Below, in pieces: positions 46,431 to 57,896 of a stretch of DNA of 64,000 nt (its first letter is position 1; every line of letters starts with the position of its first letter). Origin of the DNA: Pontederia crassipes. Taxonomy: Eukaryota; Streptophyta; Magnoliopsida; Commelinales; Pontederiaceae. Both the position numbers and the translations under genes were made by a program. The stretch spans positions 46,217,353-46,281,352 of the forward strand of contig CM060198.1 in the NCBI GenBank assembly GCA_030549335.1, written 5' to 3'. The notes under the pieces were generated by a model, which did not search any database, was not told the DNA's origin, and saw only the letters and a list, made by a program, of their open reading frames with translations.

Positions 46431-48809
46431 TGTTATGATATGTACCTTGAGTTAAAAACATGCATTTCATACTCTAATAATAATATTTATTGATGATTAA
46501 TATAAGTATCATAAAATTTTTAAATATAACATTATGATTACATGTATCTATCTACAACTTATCTATCTATATATGCATAAGTAAGAGGTTAAACAAATTA
46601 TTCAACTAATATAAATGAAATAAATTTTTTATAACAAATAATATATGAGATCAATGATATACCTTGTATGCTAATATTTATACTAATATATTATGTATAC
46701 TAATAATTTTTAGTTGTATATAGTTATTTTTTGCCGTTGTCGTGTTGTTATCTATCAAGAAGGTAGAAGACTTATGTATATCTATCATTATACAATATCA
46801 AAATAATTAGAATTTGAAATTATTTTATTATTATTAAATAGTTCGTTATAATCAATACAGGATACCTAATCAACTGATAACAAATAATCAATCAAATTTA
46901 ATTATTTTATTATTACTAACAGTTTATTAATTTATTATTATATGTATATTTATATGTCATAATTATTATAAATCGATATAGGATTAATCATATAACAATA
47001 AAATAATTAACCAAATAATCAGTTGTCATAATTTTTATATAATAAGTTAATAACAAAACTTTTTACTACTATAAATGAAAGATTTTTCAGTAAGCAGCAA
47101 TATGATAATCAATAATATATGAAATAATGATATATTTTAAGTCTAATAATATTTATAATCATATATATTATTTATGATAATAAAGTATTCAACTAAACTT
47201 AAACATTTTATTATTTTTACTAATAATTTGTTAATTAATTAAGATATTATAATCAACTAAAATAAATCGTTTAACTACTATAAATTAAAGATTTTTTTCT
47301 AACAAATTATTCTAATACTATAAATGAAAAAACATTTATCATTATCTACATGATATATAAAATCCTTAATAATTGTTATTAGCTTTAACAAAGGAAAAAC
47401 ATGGCAAAAAGAATAATAGAAAAAAATTATCATATATGTTAGTTTCTTTTTACTTAATTCATACATCATTATCTTTTTTTTCTATGGAACAATATTTATC
47501 GATAATTTTTCTCTATTATCTTTGAAATCATATTTTTGACATTGCTCTCACACATAATTATTATTTTCATTTGTGTTTTTACAAATTTAATCATAATTTT
47601 CTATATTTGAATCTCAAGTGAGCATTTCCTAACGAGTTATCTATAAAATGTTTAGTAGAAGCTTTTTAATTTTTATTTTCTTTCGGTGATAACAATTGTC
47701 AATAAATACAACTATGATATAAATATTTTTTATTTCATTAAAGAAGGTATCTTATATTCAAAATTTCTGTAAATTCTTTTTTGTGGCATAATATTAAATA
47801 CATATAATGTTAAAACTGATAGAGCATTTTTGTGTATAAGTATATATGAAAATTTTTTAATGTTAATTTAAGAAAAAAGATAACGAGTTGCCATATTGAT
47901 TTAAGGTCTTGTGTCTGTAATAAAGAAATCATCAGCATTCATAAAATATGTAACAAAAAAAATGAACAAAGAATGAAAAAAGGAATTTTGAATATCTTCC
48001 AATCCTCTAAGAAAAATAATATAATAATAAAAGTATTAAAAGGTAAATAAAATAAAAATACATGTATGAATGATATTAAAACAAAATATAAGAAACAAAA
48101 CACTAAAGTGCGGTGGCTCAAAATAATAGTATAATAATAAAAAAATATATTTGGTAAAATGCATGATGAAGATATTGAAAAAAAGAAAAAAAGATTAAAA
48201 TAACTTAAAAGAACAAACGACTTCAATCTTCTATCGTTATGACAAATAAGATCAAGGATATCCGCCTTGGTGTAGAGAAGATATTTCCTATCCAACCCGT
48301 CATCTCTTTTGCTTCACTATGCGACAATCATGACTCATTGTGTTGGCCCATCAGATGGCAAATAATTTTTCAATTATAATCATACTATCAATAATAGCTC
48401 TAATGAAATTTAAAATAGAAAGAGACAATGATAAAAATAAACTAATAGATGTAAATAAATATGATTAGGTGTATGAGTACATAATATGATAAAATAAAAA
48501 ATCTTGAACTAAGGGAACTATTATAAATTTAAATAAGTGACATAATCAATTGTTCATAGTTAATGTGGGAGACCAATCATAAATACATTTTTTATATGAT
48601 TTTGATATTTGTAATAAATTTCATGATTTATCCTCCAACTTTGATTCGACGTGATCATCTAACTTTATTTTGTAAATATATTATCCTCTAAGCTTCGAAA
48701 TCTTGCACGCGATGCAACATAAAATAATAAAATATTACAAAATAATAAAACAATATAAAAAATAATAAACTAATAAAAAATGAAAAAGAAGGGACATCCA
48801 GATGTCAGC
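46431..48809. other. AT-rich spacer
   Basis: This is very AT-rich with scattered short repeats (ATAATTATTT-like words). I see no gene. Confidence 0.4.
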
Positions 48810-49005
48810 TCTCCCTAGACATGGAGACGAACATCCACGATCATCTTGAGGTTGTTTGCACATGTTCCTCAGCCTCGCGGTGTAGTTCACGGTTAGCTTG
48901 CCTGCGTTCACAAAGTTGTATATCCGATCCGAGAAGGACGAGCAATGCACCATCCCTACCGTGTGGGTGCCTGAGAGGACACAAGGTCCCTGATGTCGAG
49001 GCCCT
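48810..49005 (-). pseudogene. Class III peroxidase fragment
   Basis: On the minus strand, KGLDIRDLV (just right of the MITE-like insert and its duplication) leads into LSGTHTVGMVHCSSF, with a frame change between them. SDRIYNF and YTARLRNMC follow. This is the proximal-histidine region of secreted heme peroxidases (the usual motif is LSGAHTIG). Only about 70 residues remain, and the upstream half is cut off by an hAT end at 49579. The insertion at 49006-49562 splits it. Confidence 0.7.
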
Positions 49006-49562
49006 ATGGCTGAGCACTGGTGGACCCGGTCCGTACCGGTCCGATTCTTCGAGAAATATTTTCGGCTCAATTATAAACCGAGTTGGAATTGGATCAAAAG
49101 AGTATAAAATATGATAGATTCTGGGTTGGGACCAAGTCAAAAGAATAAAAAATATGACGGATTCCGAGTCAAGACCGGGTCCACTATATGAAAATCCGGC
49201 CCGTGACTCGACCCGATTGTAATAATAATAAAATAATAATTATGCTACCCAATTCTAATTATTTGTTAATTGATGGATCATTTCTTCATTTTAAAATGTT
49301 TAAAATATTTTTTGACTCATTATATGATAAATTGATGTAAATTTTTGCTAATTTGATGTTTATTTAATCTAATCATGATTTAATTTTGTTAATTGCATAA
49401 ACTTTTAATATTTTTAAATTTTTTAAATAATTATTTTGGCCTAATTTAATTCTCGATTTATCGAGTCTGACCCAATCCTAGTATTGGTCGGCATCGATTC
49501 CGATACCAGGTCTAAAAAATTTAGACCCGACATAAACTAGGTCTGACTAGATCATAGTGGAC
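49006..49562. mobile_element. MITE-like insertion with 10-bp duplication in the peroxidase fragment
   Basis: TCGAGGCCCT occurs at 48996-49005 and 49563-49572, exactly flanking a 557-bp AT-rich insert that begins ATGGCTGAGCAC. Joining the flanks restores the peroxidase reading KGLDIRDL. The duplication length fits Mutator-like elements (9-10 bp), but terminal inverted repeats are not evident. A related copy starts at 51698. Confidence 0.6.
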
Positions 49563-49578
49563 TCGAGGCCCTTGGTTG
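49563..49578 (-). pseudogene. Upstream scrap of the same peroxidase fragment
   Basis: Sixteen bases, including the duplicated TCGAGGCCCT, continue the peroxidase reading (T-T-K-G-L-D) up to the hAT terminus. Confidence 0.5.
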
Positions 49579-50263
49579 TAGAGATGGACTTTCAGGCGGG
49601 CCACACGGCTCGACACGCCGCCAACCCGTTCGAAAGTCATGCCAGCCCGACCCGACATGGACATAGCCGGGCACGGAAAATGGTCCATGTTGTGCCATTC
49701 CGTGTCGGGCTGCCCATTTGCACTATAGGCATGACACGACCCGAGCATTGGGAACATAGATTCAGCACGGCACGACTCATTTTAGCACGAGTTTTTTTCG
49801 CGCATCGATACGGATTATGCAATACCACCACGATCTGCGCATCATTGATGACGGGACATGTGAGTGGCGTATCTAACATTAATACAAACAATATGACTTT
49901 TGGCATGGTCTGTGTTTAGAAGAGGACAATGACCCGCGCAGTTATTTGCAACTTCAACACGGTCACATTGATCTCACATGGACTGATTTTTCATCTTTAA
50001 ATGAAATTCATGAGTTGACAACATGAGCATAGTCCGTAGCGAGTCATGAATGCGATGAAAGGAAACAATACAGATCATGTTTAAGACAAAGTGGACCGTG
50101 TCGAAATAGTTTTATTCCACTCCTTTTTGCCTATAAAAGGCGGCTGAACCCCTCCTCCTTCGTTCCAAAGCTCATACTCACACTCTCACTCTCTCATCTT
50201 TCTTCACTCTTTCTTTTTCCTCTTATTCTCTAAAGTGTCAACTCTCTCTCTTTCTTAATCTCA
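49579..50263 (+). mobile_element. 5' terminal region of an hAT-like transposon
   Basis: It begins TAGAGATGGACTTT, followed by a GC-rich subterminal zone of repeated GGCACGG/GACACG/CATGG words. A TATA box and a C/T-rich leader come next. The layout is the same as in the minus-strand element ending at 10983. It stops where a copia fragment begins, and no transposase is visible. Confidence 0.6.
50131..50140 (+). promoter_or_regulatory. TATA box of the hAT-like element
   Basis: CTATAAAAGG is followed within 30 bp by a C/T-rich leader. It is equivalent to the TATA box at 10630-10637. Confidence 0.55.
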
Positions 50264-50517
50264 CTATTCCTTATTTACAAAAGGAAGTGGGTCAAAAATG
50301 ATAGTAATGTTGATATATGTGGATTTATTGTGGGGAATGACAAAGTGCTGATTGAAGAGCTTAAAGATGTTCTTTGGAAGAATTTCAAAATAAAAAACTT
50401 AGGAGAAATGAAGTACTTCTTGGGAATTGAAGTGGCTAGAAAAAGGAGAGGTATAATTTTGAACCAAAGAAAATATGCCCTTGAATTAATCTCAGACATA
50501 GGTTTATTGGGATCAAA
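50264..50517 (+). pseudogene. Copia reverse transcriptase fragment, sense part
   Basis: The reading is MIVMLIYVD (end of the YVDD motif), a frame change, GNDKVLIEELKDVLW, then [34 protein letters not shown]. This is the RT palm/thumb of an Ale-like copia element. It stops precisely where the inverted continuation begins. Confidence 0.8.
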
Positions 50518-51125
50518 ACCTCCATTCTTGTGCTATATGGAAAGGCCTCATAATGCCTTTCTCAATTTTCTCCCTAATGAAATGACAATCTATCTCTATG
50601 GGTTTAGTTCTCTCGTGAAACATAGGATTGGTTGCAATTTGGATAGTCGATTTATTATCACACTACATATGTGCCATAGAAGACGACAATCCAAAATCCT
50701 TTAGAATGGCTTGAATCCAAATTACTTCTGTACTCGGCTTCCTTTTTCGTATTTTTTTTACCTTCCATGAAATCAAATTTGATCCCAACTTTATACAATA
50801 TCATGTTACTGATCTTCTCGTAACTAGACATGAAGCCCAATCTGAGTCGCTATATGCATTAAATTGATAACTTGAATCAACACTAAGAAAGATGCCTAAT
50901 CCTGATTTACTCTTGAGATATCAAATAATTGTTTTAGTTGCTTCATAATGTGAATTTTTAGGTGCATGCATAAACTGACTTAATGTTTGTACTGCAAAAG
51001 ATATGTCAGGGCTTCATGACAATAAGTTATAAGTATCTTCCTACAAGCCTTTGATAGATGGAGGGATTGAAAGGAGCTTATCTCCTTGATTAATTTTAAA
51101 CTCATCATCATGTTCCTTGGAAGTG
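50518..51125 (-). pseudogene. Copia RT-end and RNase H fragment, inverted part
   Basis: On the minus strand from about 51115, the reading (with frame changes) is SKEHDDEFKINQGDKLL, then RPDISFAVQTLSQFMHAP, YLKSKSGLGIFLS, AYSDSDWASC, SLISWK-like and EAEYRS. It ends [12 protein letters not shown], then [13 protein letters not shown]. In a normal element this follows directly after GSKPP of the sense part. So about 600 bp of one copia relic is inverted. Confidence 0.8.
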
Positions 51126-51697
51126 AACCTCTGATTAATTTTAATTTTCCTATAGTTTATTTTATTTTTTGAATTAAAATGATCCTCTAACTTTTATTTT
51201 TTTAAAAAAAATTGAATTAAAATGGTCCTCATAGTGGTGCACCAACATCAGTAAAAATAGTGATATTTTCTTAAATTCCTTCAATCTTAATACAGTGGCT
51301 GAAAAATATTTTTGTAGTCAATTAAATTGATTAATTATAAAAAAATAACAAGAAAAAAACATTTGAACAATTATTGTGTATATTAGTAAACACAAAAATT
51401 TAAATATAATGATATCGAAAAAGACATTGCATAAATATTTGTGTGTGTCTTGCATATATAATTTTACAAGTTTAAGCAAGAAAAAAGTACGTTAAATGAA
51501 AATGATCATATAACTCAAATGATTAAGATATAAAATTAAAAAGAAATTAGTAATGTTTGAAAGACCCATGAGAAGAAAGATAAAAATAGTGCATTTAGGG
51601 GTATCGGAAGCTGGCCCATTTCAAACGTGGTGCAGTACCACGTCAGAAATATAAATTAATTGAGCATCGTCAGGTGTGTTGCAATTTCCATTGCTGG
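51126..51697. other. AT-rich spacer
   Basis: No gene is visible. 'GAATTAAAATGGTCCTC'-like text occurs twice (about 51173 and 51214). Confidence 0.4.
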
Positions 51698-52165
51698 CTG
51701 AGCACGGGCCCGCACCGACTCAGTGGTCCCGATATAGTAAATCGGATCAGAACCGAGTGTGGAGCCGAGTTCAATGTATGAAAATTCGACTTGTGACTTG
51801 ATCCGATCATAATAATAATAAGATAATAGTTATATTATTAATTTCAATTATTTATTAATTTGATTATCATTCCATTTTGAAATATTTAAAAATAATTTTG
51901 TTGACTTATTATATGATAAACTGATGTAATCATATGCTAATTTGATGTTTATTTAATTAAATTATGATTTGGTTTTATTAATTATATAAATTTTTTTATA
52001 TTTTTAATAATTTTTTGAACTCTATCAAATTTTAATTTTATTTTCAATCCCACCTAATCCCAATTAAGGCTGATATTGATATCGGGGTTAAAAAATTTAA
52101 ATCCAATAAAAGTTGGGTCGAGACCGAGTCGACTTGGATCCAAACACAATTTTGATCATGCCTAA
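51698..52165. mobile_element. Second copy of the GGCTGAGCAC MITE-like family
   Basis: It begins GGCTGAGCACGGG like the insert at 49006. It then shares ATATGAAAATCC-like, 'CGATCATAATAATAATA', 'GATGTTTATTTAAT' and 'AAAAAATTTA' blocks in the same order. No target duplication was identified here. Confidence 0.5.
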
Positions 52166-54399
52166 TCGCTTATTTGTGTTTTCTGTCTTTCACTTGAGCA
52201 TTTGGCCCACACATCATCAAACTGAGCCCTTTCGTGGGCGAGTAACAATCTTCTTTTACTTTTTCTTTGGATTTAATTAATTATTTTGTCTATATATACA
52301 TATATATCATATCATCATAATATTTCATTTGTATATTATGAATTAATTAAAGTACTTTTACTTTGTGAATATCAAGGACATTTGAGTTTTTTAAATATAA
52401 AAGTAACTTATCGACCATTTTTGTTTTTAAACATCACCCAACTTATTATTATTTATAAACGCATTTTTTCAAACCTATATCTACGTACATTTTAAAATCA
52501 AAATCAACATTTAAAATAAGTATAATCACTATAATTTATTGGTATTATTTTACCAGGTGAGTTAAACGGATCCCGAAGAACCAGAGATAAAGTAGGAATG
52601 GTGAAAAAAAAAGGGGATATTTTGTACAATAAACTAGTTGGAAAATTAAGAAGGGGGCGAGAATATAATTATAAGTGTAACCAATTATTGCATCCAAAAC
52701 TCGAGATTATAGGTGGACCGAGCCAATAGAATATTAATTAAACTATGATATATTTTCATTCTACTCCGTGAACTTTAATAGCAGTCATTAATCTTTTCTC
52801 AACTTTCCATAAACTATCACTTAATTCAAAAGTTTAAGAAATATTTATTTCATATATACATTTACTTTCTTACTCTTGTAAAATTTTATGTTTTTTATTT
52901 TGTAAAATAAATATAATGAACTTTGACATAAGATTCGCACCCTGATCTCATCTTCGTCACGCCCCATCTTAATCTTATTTTCTTAATCTTTAAGTTAAAT
53001 GGACAAAAAATAATAAAGGCAAAATAAATATATTTTGAATGGTTGAAAAATTGAGAGTCAAGTGACTAATATTAAAATTCAGTGGTAAAATACAAATATA
53101 TGTTATAGTTTAAACGTGGGAACTCGAGCTTTATGTTTATCTTTACGCGGGTTTTCTTGTTTAAAATGGATATAAGTAACACAAAAATGAAAAAAAAATG
53201 TTTACAAATCTACAAAAGATTTTCTTTAATATTCACGTTAAATGTACATCCAGGTAAAATCGGTTAGGGTGGAATGGTTTTTTCGCAAGAATTTATGCCA
53301 TACATAACTTACACATTTTTCAGAAAAAAAAATCATAATTTTCTAAGTCAAAAAACAAATTTTCTCAATTTGTTTTCATTTTCCTGAGTTTTATAAATCC
53401 TATTTTTCAAAAAGATATTTTTCCCTGGGCCGACAGCCCAAAAAACTGAGCGACCCATAGTCAGGCCTACGCGTCTGCTCATGTGGCGCTGTGGGCCTGG
53501 CCTGCGCGCTTTCTCTGTGCGTGGCGCGCTGGCTCGTGCGCTGCACAACGTTGTGGGGCAGTTAGCTCTCAATTTTCTTTATTGCAACTTTTAAATCTGC
53601 ATCTTGAAATTGTTTTAATGCAGCTCTACGCTTGTTTTTACTTGTTCATCATAAAGTACAGATTGTGAAATGATTGAATGAAAATGTCTGTGGTATCACA
53701 CATTCAGTCATTTCATCTAACACATGTTTTAGGTTTATTAAAAAAATTAAAAAACTTCTGTAATACATATTTGTCACCAACTATTTTTGTATTTATTTCA
53801 TTATTTTTTATTTATGCTTGAAACATTTTCCAGATGTTACATCCAAACATCATATAAAAAAATTATGGAGGTTAAAATAAATAGTAATACACTTTTAAAA
53901 ATAGTAATAAAATGAAAGATTGTCAAGTTCAAATTTCTACTTTTTAGAGGAGGGTGTGAAATCCTATCATAAGCTCCATACGTAAATGCACCTAGAGTTT
54001 AGGTAGAACATTAATTTAATAATTATTTTTATATAAATTGTACAAAAATATATTAATAAATATAAAAAATTATATAACATGAATAATCAGTGAATAAAAA
54101 TTCATAATATAGACTTGCAATGATTTCAAATGCAATATGTTTTTAGATTGTCAATAGTAAAAAATATATGTAAATTCAATTGAAGTATAATAAATTCATA
54201 TAATGAAATTAATAAATTTATGTATAAATAAAAATGAATAAAAATTTACTAAAGTCTATTTTTTTTCAAAAGTAGTATTATTTTGTTATCATATTACCAA
54301 AGTCACTATACCTTATTTTCATTATATCATTTAATTTTTATTTAAATATTATGGTCCAAGGAATAAAATTATAAAAATTATTCATCAGAGTCACTTATC

Positions 54400-54430
<31 letters not shown>

Positions 54431-55189
54431 ATATATCCATATCAAATGAGAAGCAATAACACCTATCAAATGAGAAGGCGACTAATAGGTGACCAGAAAC
54501 AATGACTCTGCTACTTAATCGGTACGTATTCATTATTTTTATCGACTTAAAATGCATAAGTTCAATTTTACCCCACTTTACGATTTTACCATGAATTAAT
54601 TCATTTTTTCGACTCTAGAAACATAAATTCTTAGGTTCTTAAGTACTAAATTTAATTTTTAACTACCACGATACAATGTATTTTAAAGCTTTATGAAAAA
54701 AATATTATGACAACCAAACAAGTTGGAAAGCCATTTTTTTCATAAGACTTTAACCAAATAGGATAAGACCCTCGCCCCGCCCCGCTCGCCCGTCCCCTCC
54801 CCGCTCCGTCCCGCCTCGAATCCTCGACATGGGGGTAGTTTAATTCTTCATCCCGTTCTTGTGGGTCCCAAAGCCCCAATAGGAAACTCGATTCCCAAAA
54901 TTTAAATTTAAAAATATTTAAAAATGTAAAATATTCAGTTTTTAAAGAATATAATTTTTAAAAATTACAGAATTTTTTTATTTTTTAAAGAATACATGAC
55001 ATCTTTTCTCACACTTTTGAGAAAAAGAAATGAAAACAACCGCTATCATTTACAAAAGAATTTCAAAAAAAAAAGGAGCGAGGGATGTTGCCCTCACAGT
55101 GCACAAACACCGTGCACAAAAAAAATTAAAGAGTGAGGGAAGTTGCCCTCACCTTTGTGCACAGTAAGGGCAATGACCTCATTGGTGTT
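52166..55189. other. AT-rich spacer with two small GC-rich patches
   Basis: No gene is recognised. A GC-rich patch at about 53430-53565 and a C-rich patch at about 54768-54820 (CCCCGCCCCGC-like) may be transposon subterminal sequence. Near 55082 and 55135 a GAGGGA-GTTGCCCTCAC block is repeated. Confidence 0.4.
54401..54431. repeat. (AAAT)n microsatellite
   Basis: Seven to eight consecutive AAAT units. Confidence 0.9.
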
Positions 55190-56215
55190 TGCGGTTAGGT
55201 CGGATCGGTTAGATCGGATCAGACCGAATGATAAAATTGAATTATAATAAATTAATATAAATAATAAAAATATGTATGAAATCACAACTCAACACAATCA
55301 ATAATTCAAATCTAACACTAATTCATAAAGTAACATAACATTAAATGATTAAAGTATTAAATGCAAGTTCGTAAGCCAACATAATTAAATACAAAGTTCA
55401 TAAAATGCGTGTGTTCAGGCCCATGACCGACCAAAATACGCCCTAGCCGACCAGGGTGCGGTAGCGCCATGGCCGGCGCCGTGGCCCACCATGGCTGCGC
55501 CTTGGCCGGCTGGGCCAGGTCGCTCTTTGGCCGGCCAAGGCACAGTCAAGTAGCAAAGGCAGTGCGCCTGGCTGGTCAAGGGCGGCGCGCTAGCCCTGGC
55601 CGGCCAAGGGCTTGTTCTGGAGGCTAGAGGGGGCGGCCGCGCGTCCGCCCAACCGATCAACAAGGACACCAAATGGATCGAAGAATTAAGAAGCAACTGA
55701 GAATGGATGAAACTCACTGCCATTGGTCGTCGGAGGATCAAACTTGAAGGCAAGTAGCCGAATCGAAGGCAGCGCTGCAGCGGTCGCAGAAGGAGATCGT
55801 CCGTCGCGAGCGAAATGCATGCTTCCTGCACCAGATCTGTAGTGGTCTCTGAAGTCTGACCCCCAGATTTGCAGCGCCATTGCCGTCATCATCGAACAAT
55901 CAAAGTACCATTGGAGGATTGGAAGAGATCATCTGTGACTCTGCGTGCATGGCGGCAATGTAGTGACTCACGACTATGCACTATAGAAGAATAGAGTCAG
56001 CCCTAGTTTGCCATAACACGAAAATTTTTATTTTGAAAAAATAATTCGGCCAGCCGGGTCACGAGAACCCGACGGATCAAGCGGTCAAGCTTGAGTTTTG
56101 ATCGAGTTTGACCGGTTCAACATGGGTCAAAGGGCAATCTAGATTTGAGTCGACCCATGGCCCTTTTTATTGGCCGAACATAGGTCGGACCGGCCGTGCC
56201 GGACCGCGTCTTACA
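55190..56215. mobile_element. Non-autonomous element ending ACAACCTTG
   Basis: The right end (GGACCGCGTCTTACAACCTTG) is, in reverse, CAAGGTTGTAAGAC. The left part (GGTCGGATCGGTTAGATCGG then an AATAAATTAATA stretch) resembles the opening of the element at 63431. The middle holds a GC-rich zone of repeated TGGCCGGCC words (55420-55640). The left terminus is missing or altered. Confidence 0.45.
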
Positions 56216-56600
56216 ACCTTGGGCCCTCCACTAGAGAAGGCCCCTATATAGTTGGGGAGGAGCGCGGCCCCTCCCCTATGCAGGAGGGGAGGCACGGCAC
56301 TCGTCCCTTGTACACTAAGGGGAGGGTAGCGCTCAGCCCCTCCTCTACGGCATTTGCGGTCATGACCTCCGATAGCAGAGGCGGAGTGCTGAGGAGGTAA
56401 TGGGAAGGAGAAAAGAAGAGGAAGAAGAAAGAGAAAAGGAAGAAAGAGGAGAAAAAAAAATAAAAACATTTACGTTTTGTCATCTCTGGATTTAGCTCGT
56501 CATTTCCTCCACCGCCCGGTTGAGCCTCACACAGTGAAGTCCTCATCCATCCATTGCCCAGAGTTTTGCATTCTCTCCCTTCCAAAGGTCGCCTGTCGCA
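56216..56600. other. GC-rich degenerate GGGGAGG/CCCCTCC repeats
   Basis: Words such as GAGGAGCGCGGCCCCTCC, GGAGGGGAGGCACGGC and AGCGCTCAGCCCCTCC recur about every 40 bp to 56345, followed by a purine run. Long frames here are compositional. It may be a transposon subterminal region. Confidence 0.4.
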
Positions 56601-56623
56601 AGCAGCAAACTACCCCAAAAAAA

Positions 56624-56625
<2 letters not shown>

Positions 56626-56703
<78 letters not shown>
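56626..56703. repeat. (AT)n microsatellite
   Basis: Seventy-eight bases of uninterrupted alternating T and A. Confidence 0.95.
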
Positions 56704-56707
<4 letters not shown>

Positions 56708-57891
56708 TAATATACATCAGACAGCTTCCTACGTAGGGAGCAGCATGTTACCCCAGTAAAGTGGGTAGCACACCCATTATATATATATGTGTATTTAAAC
56801 AAAATTAATTACTACTTATTTAGCACATATCAATAATAGCTAATAAACTTACATAATAATATTTACCTAATAATATAATATAAGTAGTTTATCCATTATT
56901 AATTTGATTTGTTCTATTATTAATAAAAAATAAAATAAAAAAATTAATAAAAAATAAAATTATGAGAAAACTAAAGGAAAAAATAATGATAAATTATTTA
57001 TTAAATTTATTTTATTAATGCATAAGGAAATAAATATAAGAAAATATAGAAAAAAAGAAATGCCAAATTTTAAAAATAAATGAAAAATAATAAATTATTT
57101 TTTAAAAATTAATTCATGGTTCGTCCGCTAGTCAATCGGTCCGTTAAGGTCTAGGACCGGACTTGGAAAATCTATTTGGTGGTTTGACAATAACTCGTTA
57201 AATTAACGGGCATGCATGTCTGACCCATTCGATGTTTGATCAAAATTTGATTGACCGAAACTATGATGAGTCCATCCGATCCGTTAAACACCACTACCCA
57301 CAGGCGAACTCCACTGATGAAGTGATTTCGATGGCTGACGAAGTGATTCGATGGATTCAATGTTTTCATTACAATGTTGATTCCGGTGGCTGACATTAGA
57401 TTCAATGTTTTCATTGTAATAATTTCAATTTTGAAATTGCAAACATTAGATTCAATCTTTTGTCACTGAACAGGAACATGATCAATCATATTGTCATAAT
57501 GTGGATTATAAAACTTTAACGACAATACTGAAACATTAATTGCGTGTGTTGGCATATAGAATGCGAGCTATATAACTCCTCATATCATGACAAGTGAAGG
57601 TGCAGCCATGTGGCTTTGTTCCCTCCTACGAACGCATGGTCCACATGATTGTTGTCTGTTGACTCTAAGCAAATATGTCTTAATTCCTTCATCAAAATCT
57701 CTTGGCAAGCATAGGATCCAAAACTCTCAAAAGTGTTCCACATGTCACCGCTCTGGAACTCATTCTACATGATTAAATTTCTTTCCTAGAACATGTGACA
57801 AGGAAGCCGAAACAGAATGAAGTCATGGCCTGTTTGCTCAACAAGTTTGATCGAGACATATGTCCATGCTGCACATCTTCATGAGTATCAT
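56704..57891. other. AT-rich spacer
   Basis: No gene is visible. Near 57300-57440, GATTCAATGTTTTCATT and GGTGGCTGAC-like text is repeated two to three times. Confidence 0.4.
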
Positions 57892-57896
57892 ATAGG

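Noticed and set aside
53348-53668. Frames in a GC-rich patch on both strands
   Set aside because: Short, repeat-like and without recognisable domains; more likely transposon subterminal sequence.
55415-56585. Frames of 68-138 codons in GC-rich repeats
   Set aside because: They coincide with TGGCCGGCC and GGGGAGG repeats of a non-autonomous element and have no conserved motif.
56477-56736. Frames ending in alternating Tyr-Ile
   Set aside because: The (AT)n microsatellite produces the Tyr-Ile tract.
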